A stretch of DNA of 64,000 nucleotides. Source: Ryuthela nishihirai. Lineage: Eukaryota > Arthropoda > Arachnida > Araneae > Heptathelidae. Where the stretch lies: NCBI GenBank assembly GCA_038380435.1, contig JAWZYU010000011.1:86714501-86778500 (forward strand). The letters run 5' to 3'. The first letter of the stretch is position 1. Each line of letters begins with the position of its first letter. Positions 21,380-34,800 of this stretch are shown in pieces. The translations under genes were made by a program, and so were the position numbers. The notes under the pieces were generated by a model that was given only the letters and a program-made list of their open reading frames with translations, did no database searches and had not been told where the DNA came from.

Positions 21380-21705
21380 TTATTTCTGCAAAATTCCCCA
21401 CCCTGCCACTGTCAGTAGGGGACACCGCTGGGCTTGGAAAGGCCACCGTCCATCGTATGGGATGTTAAGTCATGGCCCCGTGTGCGGGAGAGCCATACCC
21501 TGTACTCGTTAAAGAATATGCTGGATGGCCTTTAAGGGAGGCTACCCTCTGTCTCCCAACAGCTGTTCAAGTGGGTCCCCTCCCCCAACCTTCTCTGAGC
21601 CTTAGGGGTCCATGTGACCTCTTCGGGGTCCATGTGACCTCTTCAGGGTCCATGTGACTGGTCATTTAGCCCATGGTGTGCAAAAAAGTGCCACTCAGAG
21701 GTAAA
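21380..21705 (+). mobile_element. tRNA-derived SINE (family S), 5'-truncated
   Basis: It matches the SINE body from the 'TTTATTTCTGCAAAATTCCCC' region to the 3' end GTGCCACTCAGAGGTAAAAC. A 21-bp unit (GGGTCCATGTGACCTCTTC) is tandemly triplicated at ~21605-21660, a local expansion absent from the other copies. Confidence 0.85.
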
Positions 21706-23094
21706 ACAAAAAATATGAAAATACCAAAAAAAATGAAACAAATGAAACCTAAAAAATATGAAAATTGCAAATATGTGTCAAATTTCCCATAATTTACCTT
21801 TCGAACAAATAAAATTCCACCATGTTGGAACTACACTTATTCAGAACATTTATACACCCACTCGCTCCTGTCTACCATAAAATTCTATTCATATGCCATA
21901 ATATGATGTTTTGTCATATCCTTATACCTCTACAACCCAACCCAAAAGACCTCATCTGGCGGTGTCATTTGAACTGAGACTGCATGGAGACAACAAAGCA
22001 TTCTGCATGTCAGGCGGGATTGTCTGTGGCTTGTTTAAGCTTTTTTATTTTTCATCTAGCAGTGGGACTACTGAGGCTCCTTGTAGTCTGTGCTGTGTTT
22101 AGTGAGTGACTGTACTGGGTGGGCAGTCACTGTTTGTATAAATATAATATAAAGTGTAGATTGTGGAATATAAAATGTGTTTATGAGAAGATACCTGAGT
22201 TGGTGTATGTCAGCCACCTTGGTAGATCAACATCCTGACAAGATAGTGATAGGTATCCTTCTGCATGCACTCTCACACACGATCATTAGAAAACAACCCA
22301 GTCTTGACAGGTTAGAGAAGCCTGTCTGCAGTGCCTATAACTGTCCGATACACTATCCGAAACATAATTTGAGATTGCCACGACCAATCGGGTGGCATTT
22401 ATGTCATCCATATTGAGGACACACGAAGAACTCCATCAGTAAAATAAATATGTAGGTAAAATCTTCAGAAAATTCTCAACCCGACTGGCAGATGTTCTTT
22501 GAGTCAAGTTGAAATTTTGGAATGGAGCCAGAAAAGAAATTTTGGGAACTTTCCTGATAGAGAGTGATTTTGATTTATGTACTTATTTTCTCAGTTGGTA
22601 AAATTTGATCTCGGAGTTGGAAAACTTTCACCCCCCCCCCCCTAATCGTAATCCTTTGCTTATGCCCCTGCCTATTTCTTGTCTTTGACCCTTGAATTCA
22701 ATTTTTGAAGATTCAAGAGTTCTGATAACTAATGCTAGGCTATTTTTAATGTAAAAATCTCAGATAGCTAAAGTTTATCGTTTCAGGCTATAAGACAATA
22801 TCTTTCAACAATGAATTATTGTTTTATTTAAAGTGTGATTGAGATAAGACATCAGAATATTGATATTGAATGTTTTCATTAGACAGAGTGTATTTAGATT
22901 AAGAGGCAATCTTCACGATATTGAAGGATGTATTCAGATTGAATGTTTGCAGTAGAAAACTTCCTTGGGCCAATAACAGATATTGTGAGAGATAGTCTCT
23001 TATTATCAGATTGTAGTAGATTATGTCCAGGAATTTCATAATTTTTAATTAAATCAGAAATTAAAGCTCTTTTAGATTTCAATAAGAATTTTGC
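21706..23094. other. Intronic DNA, no gene recognised
   Basis: AT-rich with a poly(C) run at ~22629. Short open frames (21911-22102, 22177-22416) show no family motif. Confidence 0.5.
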
Positions 23095-23720
23095 AGAAAA
23101 AAATTTGCAGACGTACGGGACTTGAACCCGCATTTCTCCAGAAACATGCCAGAATATTCTTCCATTGAACTAATGCCAGTTCTGTCTTTTTCCGCAAATT
23201 TAAGACTAAACTCTTCACCGAGATTTTCAGGCCAACTGTTGGCGCCATCTATGATCTCAGATGGCAACTTTTACTTTTTATATTTCACTGAGTAAGATGG
23301 AAATGAATTATAAAATCTCATCATTCTATTTAGCGTTATTAATGATTTAAACATAGATGACAATCATAGCGTTACCTGCTGACTCTTTGACATTGATAAA
23401 TCAATAAAAATTTTGTGGAAAAAGTTTTCGCTAACATACGGGACTTGAACCCGCATCTCTCCAGAAACTTGTCAGAGTATTCTTCCATTGAACTAATGCC
23501 AGCTCTGTCTTTTTTCCACTCATTTAAGACTAAATTCTTCACTGAGATTTTCGGGCCAACTATTGGTGCTATCTTTGATTTCAGGTGGCAACTATTACTT
23601 TTTATATTGCACTGAGTAAGTGGAAATGAATGATAAAATCTAATCATTCTATTTAGCATTACTAATGATTTAAACATAGATGACAATCATAGCATAGATG
23701 ACAATCACCTTCTGACTTTT
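23095..23720 (-). repeat. Tandem tRNA-Gly-like SINE repeats, ~325-bp period
   Basis: Two nearly complete units start at ~23100 and ~23428, with a partial third unit at ~23690. On the minus strand each begins with a tRNA-like segment: 'GGCATTAGTTCAATGGAAGAAT' in two parts (A-box region like tRNA-Gly) and 'GCGGGTTCAAGTCCCGTA' (B box). The anticodon stem region does not pair well, so these are tRNA-derived repeats, not tRNA genes. A ~250-bp tail shared by both units (ending near ACATAGATGACAATCATAGC) follows. Confidence 0.7.
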
Positions 23721-23734
23721 TGACATTGATAAAT

Positions 23735-24084
23735 CAATAAAAAGAAATTTTCTGCAAAATTTTTATTGATTACAGTTCCTCGTGTTACACCTGCTATTTC
23801 TGCCGTACTGGTTACTGAAGCTCCTGCAAGATGTGCACCAATGATAATGCTTTTTTGGGGGTCACTGAGATATGACATTGTCAACAATTACACCACTATG
23901 ACATTGTCAACAATTACACCACAACAGCTGTTTCACCTGCACCTGTAGCACTGCTACATGATAGCCGACATTGTACTTCTCCACTTTATATACCTCACAT
24001 CGCAGGTGACGTCATCCCTGTGATATGCATATGGTGCATTGCATGTACTCCAGTTGGTGTTTCCATTATTTTGATAAACCCTGT
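23735..24084 (-). pseudogene. Tc1/mariner N-terminal fragment with one terminus
   Basis: The minus strand reads MSYLSDPQKSIIIGAHLAGA and then SVTSTAEIAGVTRGTV, the N-terminal HTH of Tc1-like transposases (xLSDxQRxxIxGxxxAGxSxxxxA). Upstream on that strand, at ~24060-24084, is CTACAGGGTTTATCAAAATAATGG, a Tc1-like terminus. The catalytic domain is absent; the sequence breaks into the tRNA-like repeat at ~23760. A 25-bp direct duplication (GACATTGTCAACAATTACACCAC) lies at ~23874-23922. Confidence 0.75.
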
Positions 24085-24804
24085 AGTTTGCCCCCCTCTG
24101 CAGATGCCCATGGTTTCAGCCATACATTCGATTCCTAAATACTACTGACACGAAATGGTGTTCAATTATTTTGTTTTGGTTTTCATCTAATTGAATCAAA
24201 AGGCAGTTGCAATTAGACACTGTTTTAGAATCACAATTGGTCCAATTCTTCATCACTATTAAGTGAACAATTCTCTTTACTACAAGAACTACACAAAACA
24301 CTTCATAAACGAAATGTCCTTTAGATTCCCCTAGGAGCCAAAAAAAGAAAATAAAAAATACTTTTTTTTTTCTAAAACACTAATCTGACAATACTTCTGT
24401 AATGCTGTTCTGTGATATTTCAAGTTACATTACACTTATTACACATTACGAATTGCACTTATCTATGTAAAAAAAATTATATGTATTTCCATTAAGAGAT
24501 TCTTGGGGGGTGGGGAGATTCTAATGGGCCTGTACCTGCCTGCAACCCTGCATCTACATAAAAAAGGCTATATATAACTATTTATATTCAGCAAATAAAA
24601 TTGAATTCTTCAAACTGAATTCTTCAAAGTTATATCTGTCGTTATCCTTTTGTATGTATGTAATTAATGAATTACTTTTTATCAATAAAATGTAAATCCA
24701 AAAGTAAAATTAAAGTAACATTGAAAACTAAGTTATATCTTTTTTTAGTTACATAATAGGATATTTTAATTTTAAATATGTAACATAACAAAGTATATTT
24801 TTAG
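24085..24804 (+). other. PGAP1 intron, no gene
   Basis: AT-rich; ends in the acceptor tract TATTTTTAG before 24805. Confidence 0.6.
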
Positions 24805-24901
24805 GGAGGTGTTATTTCAAGAGCCTTGTTTGCACTGCCAGATTTTGATGCTTCAAGTGTTTCTGTCATTTTTACCTTAGCTTCACCTCACAAAGAACCA
24901 G
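24805..24901 (+). CDS. PGAP1: PGAP1 exon iii
   Basis: This 97-nt exon begins GGA GGT, supplying the two glycines that complete GHSM-GG. It continues VISRALFALPDFDASSV, then IFTLASPHKEP, and ends in phase 1. PGAP1 proteins have GGLVARAL...(T/S)(Q/L)A(T/S)PHxxP here; the SPH/TPH segment belongs to the alpha/beta-hydrolase fold. The acceptor is TTTTTAG and the donor GTTTGT is weak but in the only phase compatible with the next exon. The exon has no stop and no frameshift. Confidence 0.93.
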
Positions 24902-25189
24902 GTTTGTTCCTTTTCTGATTGTAGCAAATAATTGCACTGTATAAAAATTATATATAAATCAGTAAACTCCCAGTTATCTGGTGCATAAGTTTAAAATTGA
25001 ACATTTTAATTTGTTATGACAAATTTCATGCACATGTAAAAATTTCACACACACCAAAAGGTATGTTATTAGATTATCAGATAGCTCAGGCACCAAGCAA
25101 TTTCTCTTGCCAATTAAATTAAATGAGGATCTTTCCTTATTATTAGTGGCATTACTGCAGAAAAGAACATTAAATTAGTGTTTGCCAAT
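24902..25189 (+). other. PGAP1 intron, no gene
   Basis: AT-rich; nothing recognised. Confidence 0.5.
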
Positions 25190-25347
25190 ATAAACTTTAA
25201 TTGAATCTTAATAAACTTTGCTCAAGAGAAAAAATATGAAGTCAAAACTATTTCATAAAACAACACGAAGCCATAAAATAATAATAACTTAAATAAAGTA
25301 AAACTGGTTAAGGAAAAGTAAAAGTGAATAGGGGGACCATCACATTG
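25190..25347 (-). repeat. Decayed fragment of a family A LTR
   Basis: TTTGCTCAAGAGAAAAAATA and AAACTGGTTAAGGAAAAGTA, then AGTGAATAGGGGGACCATCACA, follow the order of the family A LTR, with about 350 bp of the middle missing. It is older than the other copies, as judged by its divergence. Confidence 0.7.
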
Positions 25348-25369
25348 TCACATCAGAAGTGACCACCTA

Positions 25370-26260
25370 GTGAGACATTTAACCCTTCCAGGGCCCAGGC
25401 TGAAAAACAGGTTTCTATCCAGGGGCCAAGCTATTTTCTGCCTATGCTCAGCCAAAAAAAAACTTCAACGTTAGAACTTTTTTTGCCAAATAACTAATGA
25501 AAGTAATTATGGCATGTTGTATGCCAAATTAATCAGCATTTAATTTTGGATTTTTTGAAAATCAAGTATTTAACAAAAAAGATGGTATGTTTTATTTTAA
25601 TAGGACTTTTTTAGAGTCATGTAGTAAAAAAATGCATCTGGCAAAGTAAATAAAAATTTATTTGAAAAAAAAAAAAAAACAAATAGACAAATGATTACAA
25701 TGCACAAGAATAGAATGACTATATATTTCCGAATGACAAAAAAATTCCTTTTTTTGTTTTAAATAAATATTTTTCTTGTAGCTACTTGAGGGGGTATTTA
25801 TTTATTTTATTTTTACCATACTTTGAGAAAATTCCAGGCTTTTAGCCAACTGTGCTGAGTCAAATAAACAAGTGAACTTTAGAATTTTTTTAAAAATAAC
25901 TAATCAACGGAAATGCTCATGTTATATACCAAATTAAACAGAATTTAATTATAAATTTTATGAAAATAAATAATATAAACAAATTTGCAAGCATATTGAT
26001 TTTAATAAGCATTTTTCAATGTGATATGGTGAAAAAAAAAGATCGCACTATACAATTAAGGCTTCATTTTGGAAAACCTGATGAATAAAAATAGTTAAAT
26101 TATATATTTATTGAAAGGAAATATCCTCCCGAATAATATAATATTCAACCTGAAATATGATTTTTATTTCTTTTAATAATTTTTTTCAGTATTGTATATA
26201 TTAAACAAGGCCTGTATTATACAAAGTGACTTGGCCTTCTCACATTAACGGGACTTTCTG
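25370..26260. repeat. Dispersed AT-rich repeat (family C), two adjacent diverged copies
   Basis: At 25470-25560 and 25865-25960 a similar order recurs: TTTAGAACTTTTTT-like run, 'AATAACTAAT', 'GGAAATG..ATGTTATATACCAAATTAA', 'CAGCATTTAATT'. This is followed by 'TTTTTCAATGTGATATGGTGAAAAAAA' (25620 and 26010). A third copy lies at 49995-50298. No coding capacity. The S2 tail remnant GAGGGGGTATTTATTT at 25787 sits between the copies. Confidence 0.6.
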
Positions 26261-27914
26261 AACAGGTTATGAGAAATAGAAAAAAAAACTTCCTTGGCTG
26301 CTGTATTTTTTTACTAAACATTATGAATTTTTTCTTTGGGTGTTGAAGTTTTGGAGATCTTGGCTAAATGCTGAAAGGTTTGTGCACCAAGAACCAGCCC
26401 TTCCCAAAATTGCCCTCCCAAATGATGGCTGATTTCCGTAGCAAGGAAGTCTATTTTGCTTCTGTATCCAAGACATTCAATTTCAGAAAACGGTACAAGC
26501 TCAAAGTTTTTTTTATTAAAAAAACAAGAAATAATAAAAGAAAAATTACATATAACCTAATGGAATGTAAAATAAAATATCCGCAACAACTTTTAAGCTG
26601 ACCTCCTATGTAGCACAACCCGGAAATATCGATAAAAACAGCCAATCAAAGATCGCTAACTAACGGAAGTAAATATGCAGAAATAAATTTGCTTTCATAT
26701 CCAAGACCTCATTTATTTTCAGAAAATGATACTATTATCAAAGTTTTACTGGAAAAACAATAAATAATAAAATAAAAGTTAACATATAGCTAATGCGATA
26801 TTAAAATATTCACAGCCACAAGTTGTAGGATTGCCATACGATATAACATAACTATGAAAAAATCAATACTTATCGATCGGCCAAATGATTGGTAATTTCC
26901 GAAAATAAATATACTGAAATGAAAACTAGCTAAGGTTTAAATATAAAAAAAATACTAACTTGACAAAGAGTATCCAATATGATGGACGAAAACTGTAAAC
27001 AACACATAGCACAAGTAGCGGAGATTGCATCAGCCATTTCCGTCTTGTTTACCTCAGTGAAGCATAACTAATTAAATGCAGGTGAAACCAGAATTTCTAA
27101 AAAGGACGTGTTTACTTTTAGTTACGATTTGAAGGTGGGGAAAGATGCATAGAATGCTGGGAAAAACGATAAAAATAACTTGGGAATGTTGACTATGTTT
27201 TTGACAGAAAAGAGTGTAAAATGGAAAAAAAAAATGGCCATACATATTTTGTAATTATTTTCATATTCTATGGTTTTTAAAAATAGCAGTTTTTTTATTA
27301 ATTTTATGGAGATTTTTGAAAATTTAAGAAAAAATTTTGTGATATAATAGCTCAAATCAAACTTGTGAGCTTAAATCAGAAGGTTGCTTCAGCAAGTAGG
27401 AACATTAACAAGCAAATTAGCAATAGCGTTTAGTGCTTCTAAAAATGGCAATCAGATGGCTTTATAAAATTATTTATATTGTAGTTTAGTAAAATATGCA
27501 TCAAATTAAAAATCAAAATATTATTTTTGAAGCCTGAATTATATATTTTTATAAGATATATATATATAGAAATTTCAACAGCAACTTTTATTTTTAAAAA
27601 AATTGATATATTTTTGTTGTACTTAGACTGTATGCATGCATCATCGACATTAGCAATTCCAATTCTCCATACATATAAATACAGATTAGGCTCTGGAAGG
27701 GTTAAGACTATTTGGTTTTAATATATTATTGTTTTGGGTGTGGCCATTTAACAATTAAATAGATTTGGCAGAAAGTTATTAATTTTAATTTCAATTAAAT
27801 TGAAATCTTTAATTTCTATGACACTTTTAAATGTTTTTAAGCACTTCCACAAATGTTATATGTTATCAAGTATCAAAAGTTATTAAGGAGACATTTATGT
27901 ATCATACTGTGGAT
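26261..27914. other. Intronic DNA, no gene recognised
   Basis: Very AT-rich. The stretch 26440-26540 and the stretch 26680-26780 share a loose direct repeat (TTTGCTT..TATCCAAGAC, TTTTCAGAAAA), so parts are old repeats. No coding signal. Confidence 0.5.
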
Positions 27915-28029
27915 CAGCATTTCCCATACTTTTCCTACGACAGAACACTTGACAAATCCTGAAATTTTAACAGAACACCTTGGTTATTTTGTAGGGTAGA
28001 TATAAATAATAAATAATATAAATGAGTAA

Positions 28030-31000
28030 ATCTCATCATCATCATCATCATCCTCAAGCAGCCATGGGCTACGGAGGTCCAACCAGACCGTGCAATTTAG
28101 TTCTCCAAGCAAGTCTATCCTGAGCTACATCTACTGCATCTGGCCACTGCACAACAATTCTAACAAGGTCCTGTTTGACATTGTCTGCCCATCGCATCCT
28201 AGGTCTCCCCTTCTTTCTGAGGCCTTTAGGCACACTGTTCATAACCCTATTCGCCAATCTATAATTATTCATACGGGCAACATGGCCAAACCAACGGAGT
28301 CTCTCTCTGCACAATATGCTGCTTAAAGGAGGTTGCAAACTCCTTTGCCTAATCTCATCATTAGTTACAAAGTTGAACCACCTAATGCCCAAGATACTGC
28401 GTAAACATCTGGAATCAAAAGCATCTAGTTTCCTGTTATCTTGTTTACAAAGTGTCCAAGTTTCACTACCATAACTAATCCTAGAAAGAACCAAACTATT
28501 ATACAGCCTAATTTTAGTCTTTAGGTGTATACGCCTATTTCTCCACACTCTCCATAGGTTCTTAAAAGTCCCGGCAGCAATCCCTATTCGTCTGTTAATT
28601 CATGCCGCATATCACCATTATCTGTTACATAGCTCCCAAGATAATTAAACTGTGACACCTGCTCAAAACTGCAACCATTCAGATTAACTGAATCACAGCC
28701 TGCCTGACCAATTTTCATCACTTTAGTTTTCTCTCTGTTTATAACCAAACCTACTCTACTACCTGTCTCATCAGCAGCTCGAATGAAAAAGTTCATCTCA
28801 TCAACATCATTTGCCAAAAGGGCTAAATCATCAGCATAATCTAAATCAGAAATTTTCGTATCTCCAGCCCATTTAAGGCCAAAATCTTTCCCTTGAAGTG
28901 AATTTCGCATAACATAATCAATAACCAAGCTAAAGAGAAAAGGAGACAAAATGCACCCTTGTCGAACACCAGAAGTAATGCTAAACCAATTTCTACAAGC
29001 CTTACCAACTCTCACACAGGACTCAGTGTTATTATAGAGAGCTTTCATTATGTTAACTAACTTGTCAGGTATACCATATGATCTCACAATCAACCACAAA
29101 TTATGACGATCAACAGAGTCGAAAGCCTTTTTGAAATCAACAAAGCGAGCAACCAAAGGTTTCTGAAACTCTAAACGTTTCTCAAGAATCTGCCTAAGTG
29201 AAAATATCTGATCCACACATCCCCTACCACTTCTGAATTCACATTGCTCATCACGCAATTGACTGTCAACCAGATTCTTAATTCTATTAAGCACAATCAT
29301 GGAAAGAACTTTACCTGGAACAGAGAGTAGGCTGATACCCCTATAGTTATCACAAGAACTGCAATCACCTTTTTTGAAAATAGGGATAACAATAGCTCTG
29401 GTAAAATCCTTAGGAACCATGCCTTTATCATAAAAGATATTCAGAATTTCAGTCATCCAAGTGATAACCGAAACATTCCCAGCTCTAAGCATTTCCGTAG
29501 TAATTTCATCTACCCCTGGGGATTTATGAAGTTTAAGTTTAGAAACAGCCAAAATAACTTCAGATTGGGTTATAGGGCCAACATTAAAGCCACCAATGCA
29601 TCTATCATCATTGCAAACAATGGGAGTAGAACTAACTACATTGTTTAGAACATCACTGAAATGCTCAGCCCACCTAGCCATGACAGAATCCTCACCTTCT
29701 ATAACCTTACCTTGTTTATCCTTCAATCCTTGTATGCCTGTCCGTTTTCTACCACACAAAACATTAACTATCTGGTACAGCTCTCTGCTGTTGTGCTGTC
29801 TAACTGCTTCCTCGGCTTTGTCAGCCAAACCATCAAGCCAAAGATTCTTATCAGCAGCTAACTGATCCTTTACAAGTTTATTAAGGTCTCTGTAATGCTT
29901 TCTATTAGGACTAGTAGGGTATTGATTAAGGGCATTCCTGCAGTTCTTTCTTTCCGAAATAAGCTCGAGTGCCTTATCACTCAGATAATTTTGCCTCTTC
30001 TGCTCCTTTTTTCCTAAAAGAGTACTGTTAGTGTCCAAAAAAGCCTGTTTAAAATGATCCCATTCTTCCTCAACTTCAGTAGTAAGCAAACCATGACTGT
30101 CATAATGACTAAGTAACCTATCATGGTAAGCTTTGGCTATAACTGGATCTTTCAGAGCTTCAGTATTAAAAGTAAATTTTTTAACCCTAGCACAACACTT
30201 TTTAAGTTTAAGTTGCAAGACACTTTTAACAAGGTAATGGTCAGATCCAATTTCAGCTCCCCTGTATGCCCTGGTATTCCTAACAGAACTAGCCCATTTG
30301 CTGTTAATTAATATGTAATCAATCATATTCTTATGCAGCCCATCAGGTGAAACCCATGTGTACTTATGTATGTTGCGGTGTTTGTAATAAGTGTTAGTTA
30401 TTCTGAATCCATTGAGTTTACTTACCTATAGGAGACGTTGCCCATTGCAGCTACCAATACCAAAAGGGCCTATTACTCCTCCCCAAAGGTCAGAGTCAGT
30501 ACCAACTTTGGCATTGAAGTCACCAAGAACAAGGGTAATATCTCCTTTTTTGACAGAATTCAAAATATCCTGAAGTTGTTCATAAAACCTATCCTCCTCA
30601 TCAGCATCCTCAGTGGGGGCATAACAGCTGATAAAATTCAAGTCTTTAACGCTTGTCTGAAATTTTGCTGTAAGAAACCTTTCATTAATGCACTCATATC
30701 CTAGAAGAGCATCGCTAGCGTGTCTGCTGAGAAGCAGACCCACGCCTTGGTGATGCTTATTGTCGTCCCTCCCTGAAAAGAGAAATTTAAGATTATTAAG
30801 AATCTGACCTTTATCTGTCCATCTGGTCTCTTGCAAGCCGAGATTATCTAAATTATAATGGTGGAATTCTTGTGTGAGGACATCAAGAGAAAAAGCTCTG
30901 TGCAGAGTCCTCACAATCCAACTACCTATGGAGAGAAAATGGTTAGTGGGATGTTTAAAGAAACTATGTTTATTGAGAGAGGGAATGCCGACAATATCAA

Positions 31001-31537
31001 ACAGCCCCCTAATCGCAGACATGGGGCAAGGACCCGTTCCCCCACTACTAAAGGCTGAAGCCATCTACACTGGAAGACTTCCTCCAATGTAGAATTTGAC
31101 GATGCCAATAGAAGCAAAGAGTTCAGGTGCCTGCGATGACTTCTGCTCAGGATTATCCACCAGCTGATAAACATATCCTGTGAATCTATTCACTTGGGGC
31201 TGTCAACCCACAAAGAAACAGAAAACACAGCGGAAGATTTTCCCTCCACAGAAGCCCACCAGTGCAGCAAAATCAGGATCCATAATCAAGCTCAGAGCCA
31301 TATATCTGTCCAGTCCAGTGGGTTTATATGGTCAGCACCAGGACCCTGTGTGGTTGACCACTCCTCAGCAGGGTAGAAAAAAAAAACTAGCCATAGTTGT
31401 CCAGATCAGTAGGCCACACTAATCTGGCAGGCCTCCCCTTCCGTTCACTTCCACAAGAGAGTATCTCTTTTGAAAGTTACTAACGGTCCGCACCACGAGA
31501 AGGCGGGGTCGGACATTAGGTGCTAGGCCTGGCCGGT
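28030..31537 (-). mobile_element. RTE-like LINE copy R2, nearly full length, inactivated
   Basis: On the minus strand, the 5' part begins with the GGCCAGGCCTAGCACC-type leader (about 80 bp shorter than copy R4) and the 3' end has (GAT)n followed by the hAT sequence. Reading frames cover the endonuclease (31064-30430), endonuclease end plus RT (to 28600) and the C-terminal domain (28548-28069). Confidence 0.9.
28069..31064 (-). pseudogene. LINE endonuclease-reverse transcriptase, copy R2
   Basis: From the ATG at 31064 the order is: APE-type endonuclease (GSWIVRTLHRAF, LGLQETRWTD, LVLGDFNAKVGTD, 'MIDYILINSKW', GSDHYLV), RT (AIVIPIFKKGD, 'FVDFKKAFDSVDRHN', 'SGVRQGCILSPF', 'LDYADDLALLAND') and a C-terminal 'RLRWFGHVARM...GRPRMRWADN' segment. 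Two lesions are visible relative to copy R4: CAG to TAG in QRLL(Q)VSK at ~30426, and loss of one base at ~28605 that shifts the frame to a stop. Otherwise well preserved. The upstream leader encodes no ATG extension in frame; a TAG precedes MASAFSS. Confidence 0.9.
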
Positions 31538-31644
31538 TAAACGTTAAGAAAAAAACATTTATTCTCCAATGGTAATTTATTTAAAAAAAAAAACATAAAA
31601 ATAGTGAAATGAACTACGTATATATATATATTGTAAAATTACGT

Positions 31645-31815
<171 letters not shown>

Positions 31816-31885
31816 AAGGTTAATTTTGATAATTTTTCACAGGACACTTATTCACGTTCCACAGAACATAGTTTGGGAAATGCTG

Positions 31886-34800
31886 CAGTAGAGGATGGGT
31901 AGTAAGAAGAACTTCTACGCCAGGATGCTTGCGAGTGACAAGTTTAATCTTCAACATTCTTGCTATCAAGTGACACCTCAGTAGAGTTTGAGAAGGTGAT
32001 GAGGGATGCTGAAAATTTATTTGCTTATGGTTTAATTAAAGAAATAGCCATTAATACTTTTTATCATAGACTGCTTAAAAAATTTTGAGTTCCACAATGC
32101 ATGTTTCACACCCTTACTTTGGGTGCATCATCAGGTGTGAAGTGACAGATTTAGATATTTCATGAGAGGCAGTTGGTTGAGCACTGGGGAGGGGTGGGTT
32201 GCATAAATTGCATTGCCAGTGGTTCAGCTCTGAGGTTCAGATTGTCTGGTCAATATAATTTTCGTTATTTTAAGTTCACTTAATTCAGCTTAAATTTAAT
32301 ACAGGTAACCCCTGTTTGGTACAGATTTGATGTAACATGGTTTCTTTCCCTTTTTCAGTAAAATTTCTTTTAAAAAATCTTAAAATCTGATGCATTGATA
32401 AATATGCATAAATATTTGATGTATCAGTCTGCCTGTTTATTATAGCAGGTAAATAAATATTGTATTTATGAGAATTTACAATTTTCAGATGTTTACTGTC
32501 ATAATTTTGCATATCTCATCAAAGATGCATCACTTACAGCTTCATGTTTCATGTGATTCTATTGGTAAATATCTTATCTCATCTAGAAAACTTCAAAAAC
32601 TAAGTAAGCTAATTAATTGCTTACATAGTCATGTGTGTTGCTGATGCAAATCATCAGCAACACACATGTGTTGATGATAATTATTTGATAATTATTTTTT
32701 CAAGTAGAGAATGTTATGAATATTACACACAAAATTGAGACAATCAAATCACACTAAATTGTTTCCTTATTAAGAAATAAATTGTGAAATTAACTACTGG
32801 ATCATATATGTACACATTTCATGCAATTATCCAATTTTATAATTTTTTAATAAAAATTATGAATTATAATTATTTTTGATGAAATAAAACATTCAGTATA
32901 ATAAAATAAAAAAAAAATAAAAAAAGATCAATAAGACATGCAAAAAGCATGCAAATAAAAACCCCACCGTTTAAAGTGGATCTCCTGCATTAAAAGGGGG
33001 TTAGTTTGTACATTGAACTATTGTAGAAAATCACCTTATATGACAAATGTTAAATAAAATTATAAAAAGCTAATATATTTTGGGTTTGAATACAAAAAAC
33101 TAAATTAATAGTAAAATTGCATAACATGTTTCAAATTTTTACCCATTTGTCATATTATGCTTTCAAAGGTAATAGACTTTTTGTTTTTTTAAATTCTATA
33201 TGGGCCACAGAATATATTTTGTGGTCTTTGGGGAGGGGGGGGGGATTTTAGTGGTCAAATATAAGCTAAAATTTGAAATTAAGATGTGTACCAGGGCCAG
33301 ATGAGGAGGGGTGGCATGTGTCCCTTTGAGAAATCTAGTATGGGAATGGAAGCAAAAATTTTCAACTTGTGTATATGTCATGCATTTTTCAAGAATGTTT
33401 TTTTAAACCTCTAAAATTAAGGTGAAGATGTGTACTGCAATGGAATTCCAGTCTATTGTCCCCTCCATTTTACCTTTTTTCTGGCTCACAATTGAGTCAT
33501 TTTCACTCCTTCCCCATTCTTTTATTTTATTTTTAGATCCAAGCCTGATATGTACTCTCCATTTCCTATGCTCTAACCAATGAGAATGAACATTAAATAG
33601 GTCTCAACATTTTAAATGAACACTACATACACAGTTTTCTTGCCATTCCAATGATCAAGAGGGACTGCATCCCACTTATATAATTTTTCTTTCAAACAAG
33701 AACATATTTTATTTGAAGTTATACCAGTAAAATTGCTGTTGGGAAATCAATGTGAAATCCTGATAAAAACGTGTAATTTCATTTTACCTAAAGGTTTTTG
33801 AAATGTGAAAGTTTTTTTATATTAATTTAGAATCATTATGCAATACAGCCTTGCTTTGATTATCCCTGCCAGTTCAATATATCGATTCCTTATCATCTTA
33901 TTGAGATATATATCTATATCTCATATTTATATCTATTTAGAACTTGTGTTAAAATTTGCAGTAGTTACAAATTTGAACCTGGGTTTTACTATAGTTACAG
34001 AGTTGAATTTCAATACAATACCAGATCATTTATGTGCATTACACGTTTTTGGAAAGCATTGGCATATGCGAAGGTTTGTTTCACTAGAAGGAAAATTGCA
34101 CTCTAGACCCTAAATCATATTTATCTGTTAATAAAATACATGTAATTTAATCATTGCAACACACAGTATTTGCAAACAGTAATTTGTGAGTACCAAAGAA
34201 AGCAGAATGTACAATTGATTATAAATTTGTTACCTTAAGAGAAACTACATCATCCTAATGATCTGGCAATCATTTTTGGTTTTGACTTCGCCAAAGCTAG
34301 TTCATGATGCAGTTTGTTTATCTGAACTCACACTAATTGAGGAGTGATACAGTTGAAGAGATCCCTGTTGTTAACAAATTTGTATGAAAACAATACCTCT
34401 GTTCTTCCTCAAATATTTTAATATGTACAGTATATATATAACTTTTGACTTTTAAATTTACACAATTTTTTTCTGACACTTTCAAGACTTTTTTAATATG
34501 TGTAATTGCATGTTTTTGAATGAACCAGTTTAACCTCATTTTGTTCTTTTTAAGTGAAATAACATTTAAAAAATGTAATTGTTTCCAAAACCTGTAACCC
34601 AATACTTAAAAGAGTTATTTTAACTATTTAAGGGTACATCACAATGCTATAATTAATATTTGAGCTTAAATATGGGAATTGAATACCAAATATGCGTATC
34701 TTACAATAATAATACCAAGTACATAAAAGTTTATATTAGTTTTGCATTAGAAGTATATCAATGCTTTAAAACAGAAACAAAATATGGGACATGAAAGGAT

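Noticed and set aside
23100..23190. tRNA-Gly gene on the minus strand
   Set aside because: A and B boxes are recognisable but the acceptor and anticodon stems do not pair well, and the sequence is part of a longer tandem repeat.
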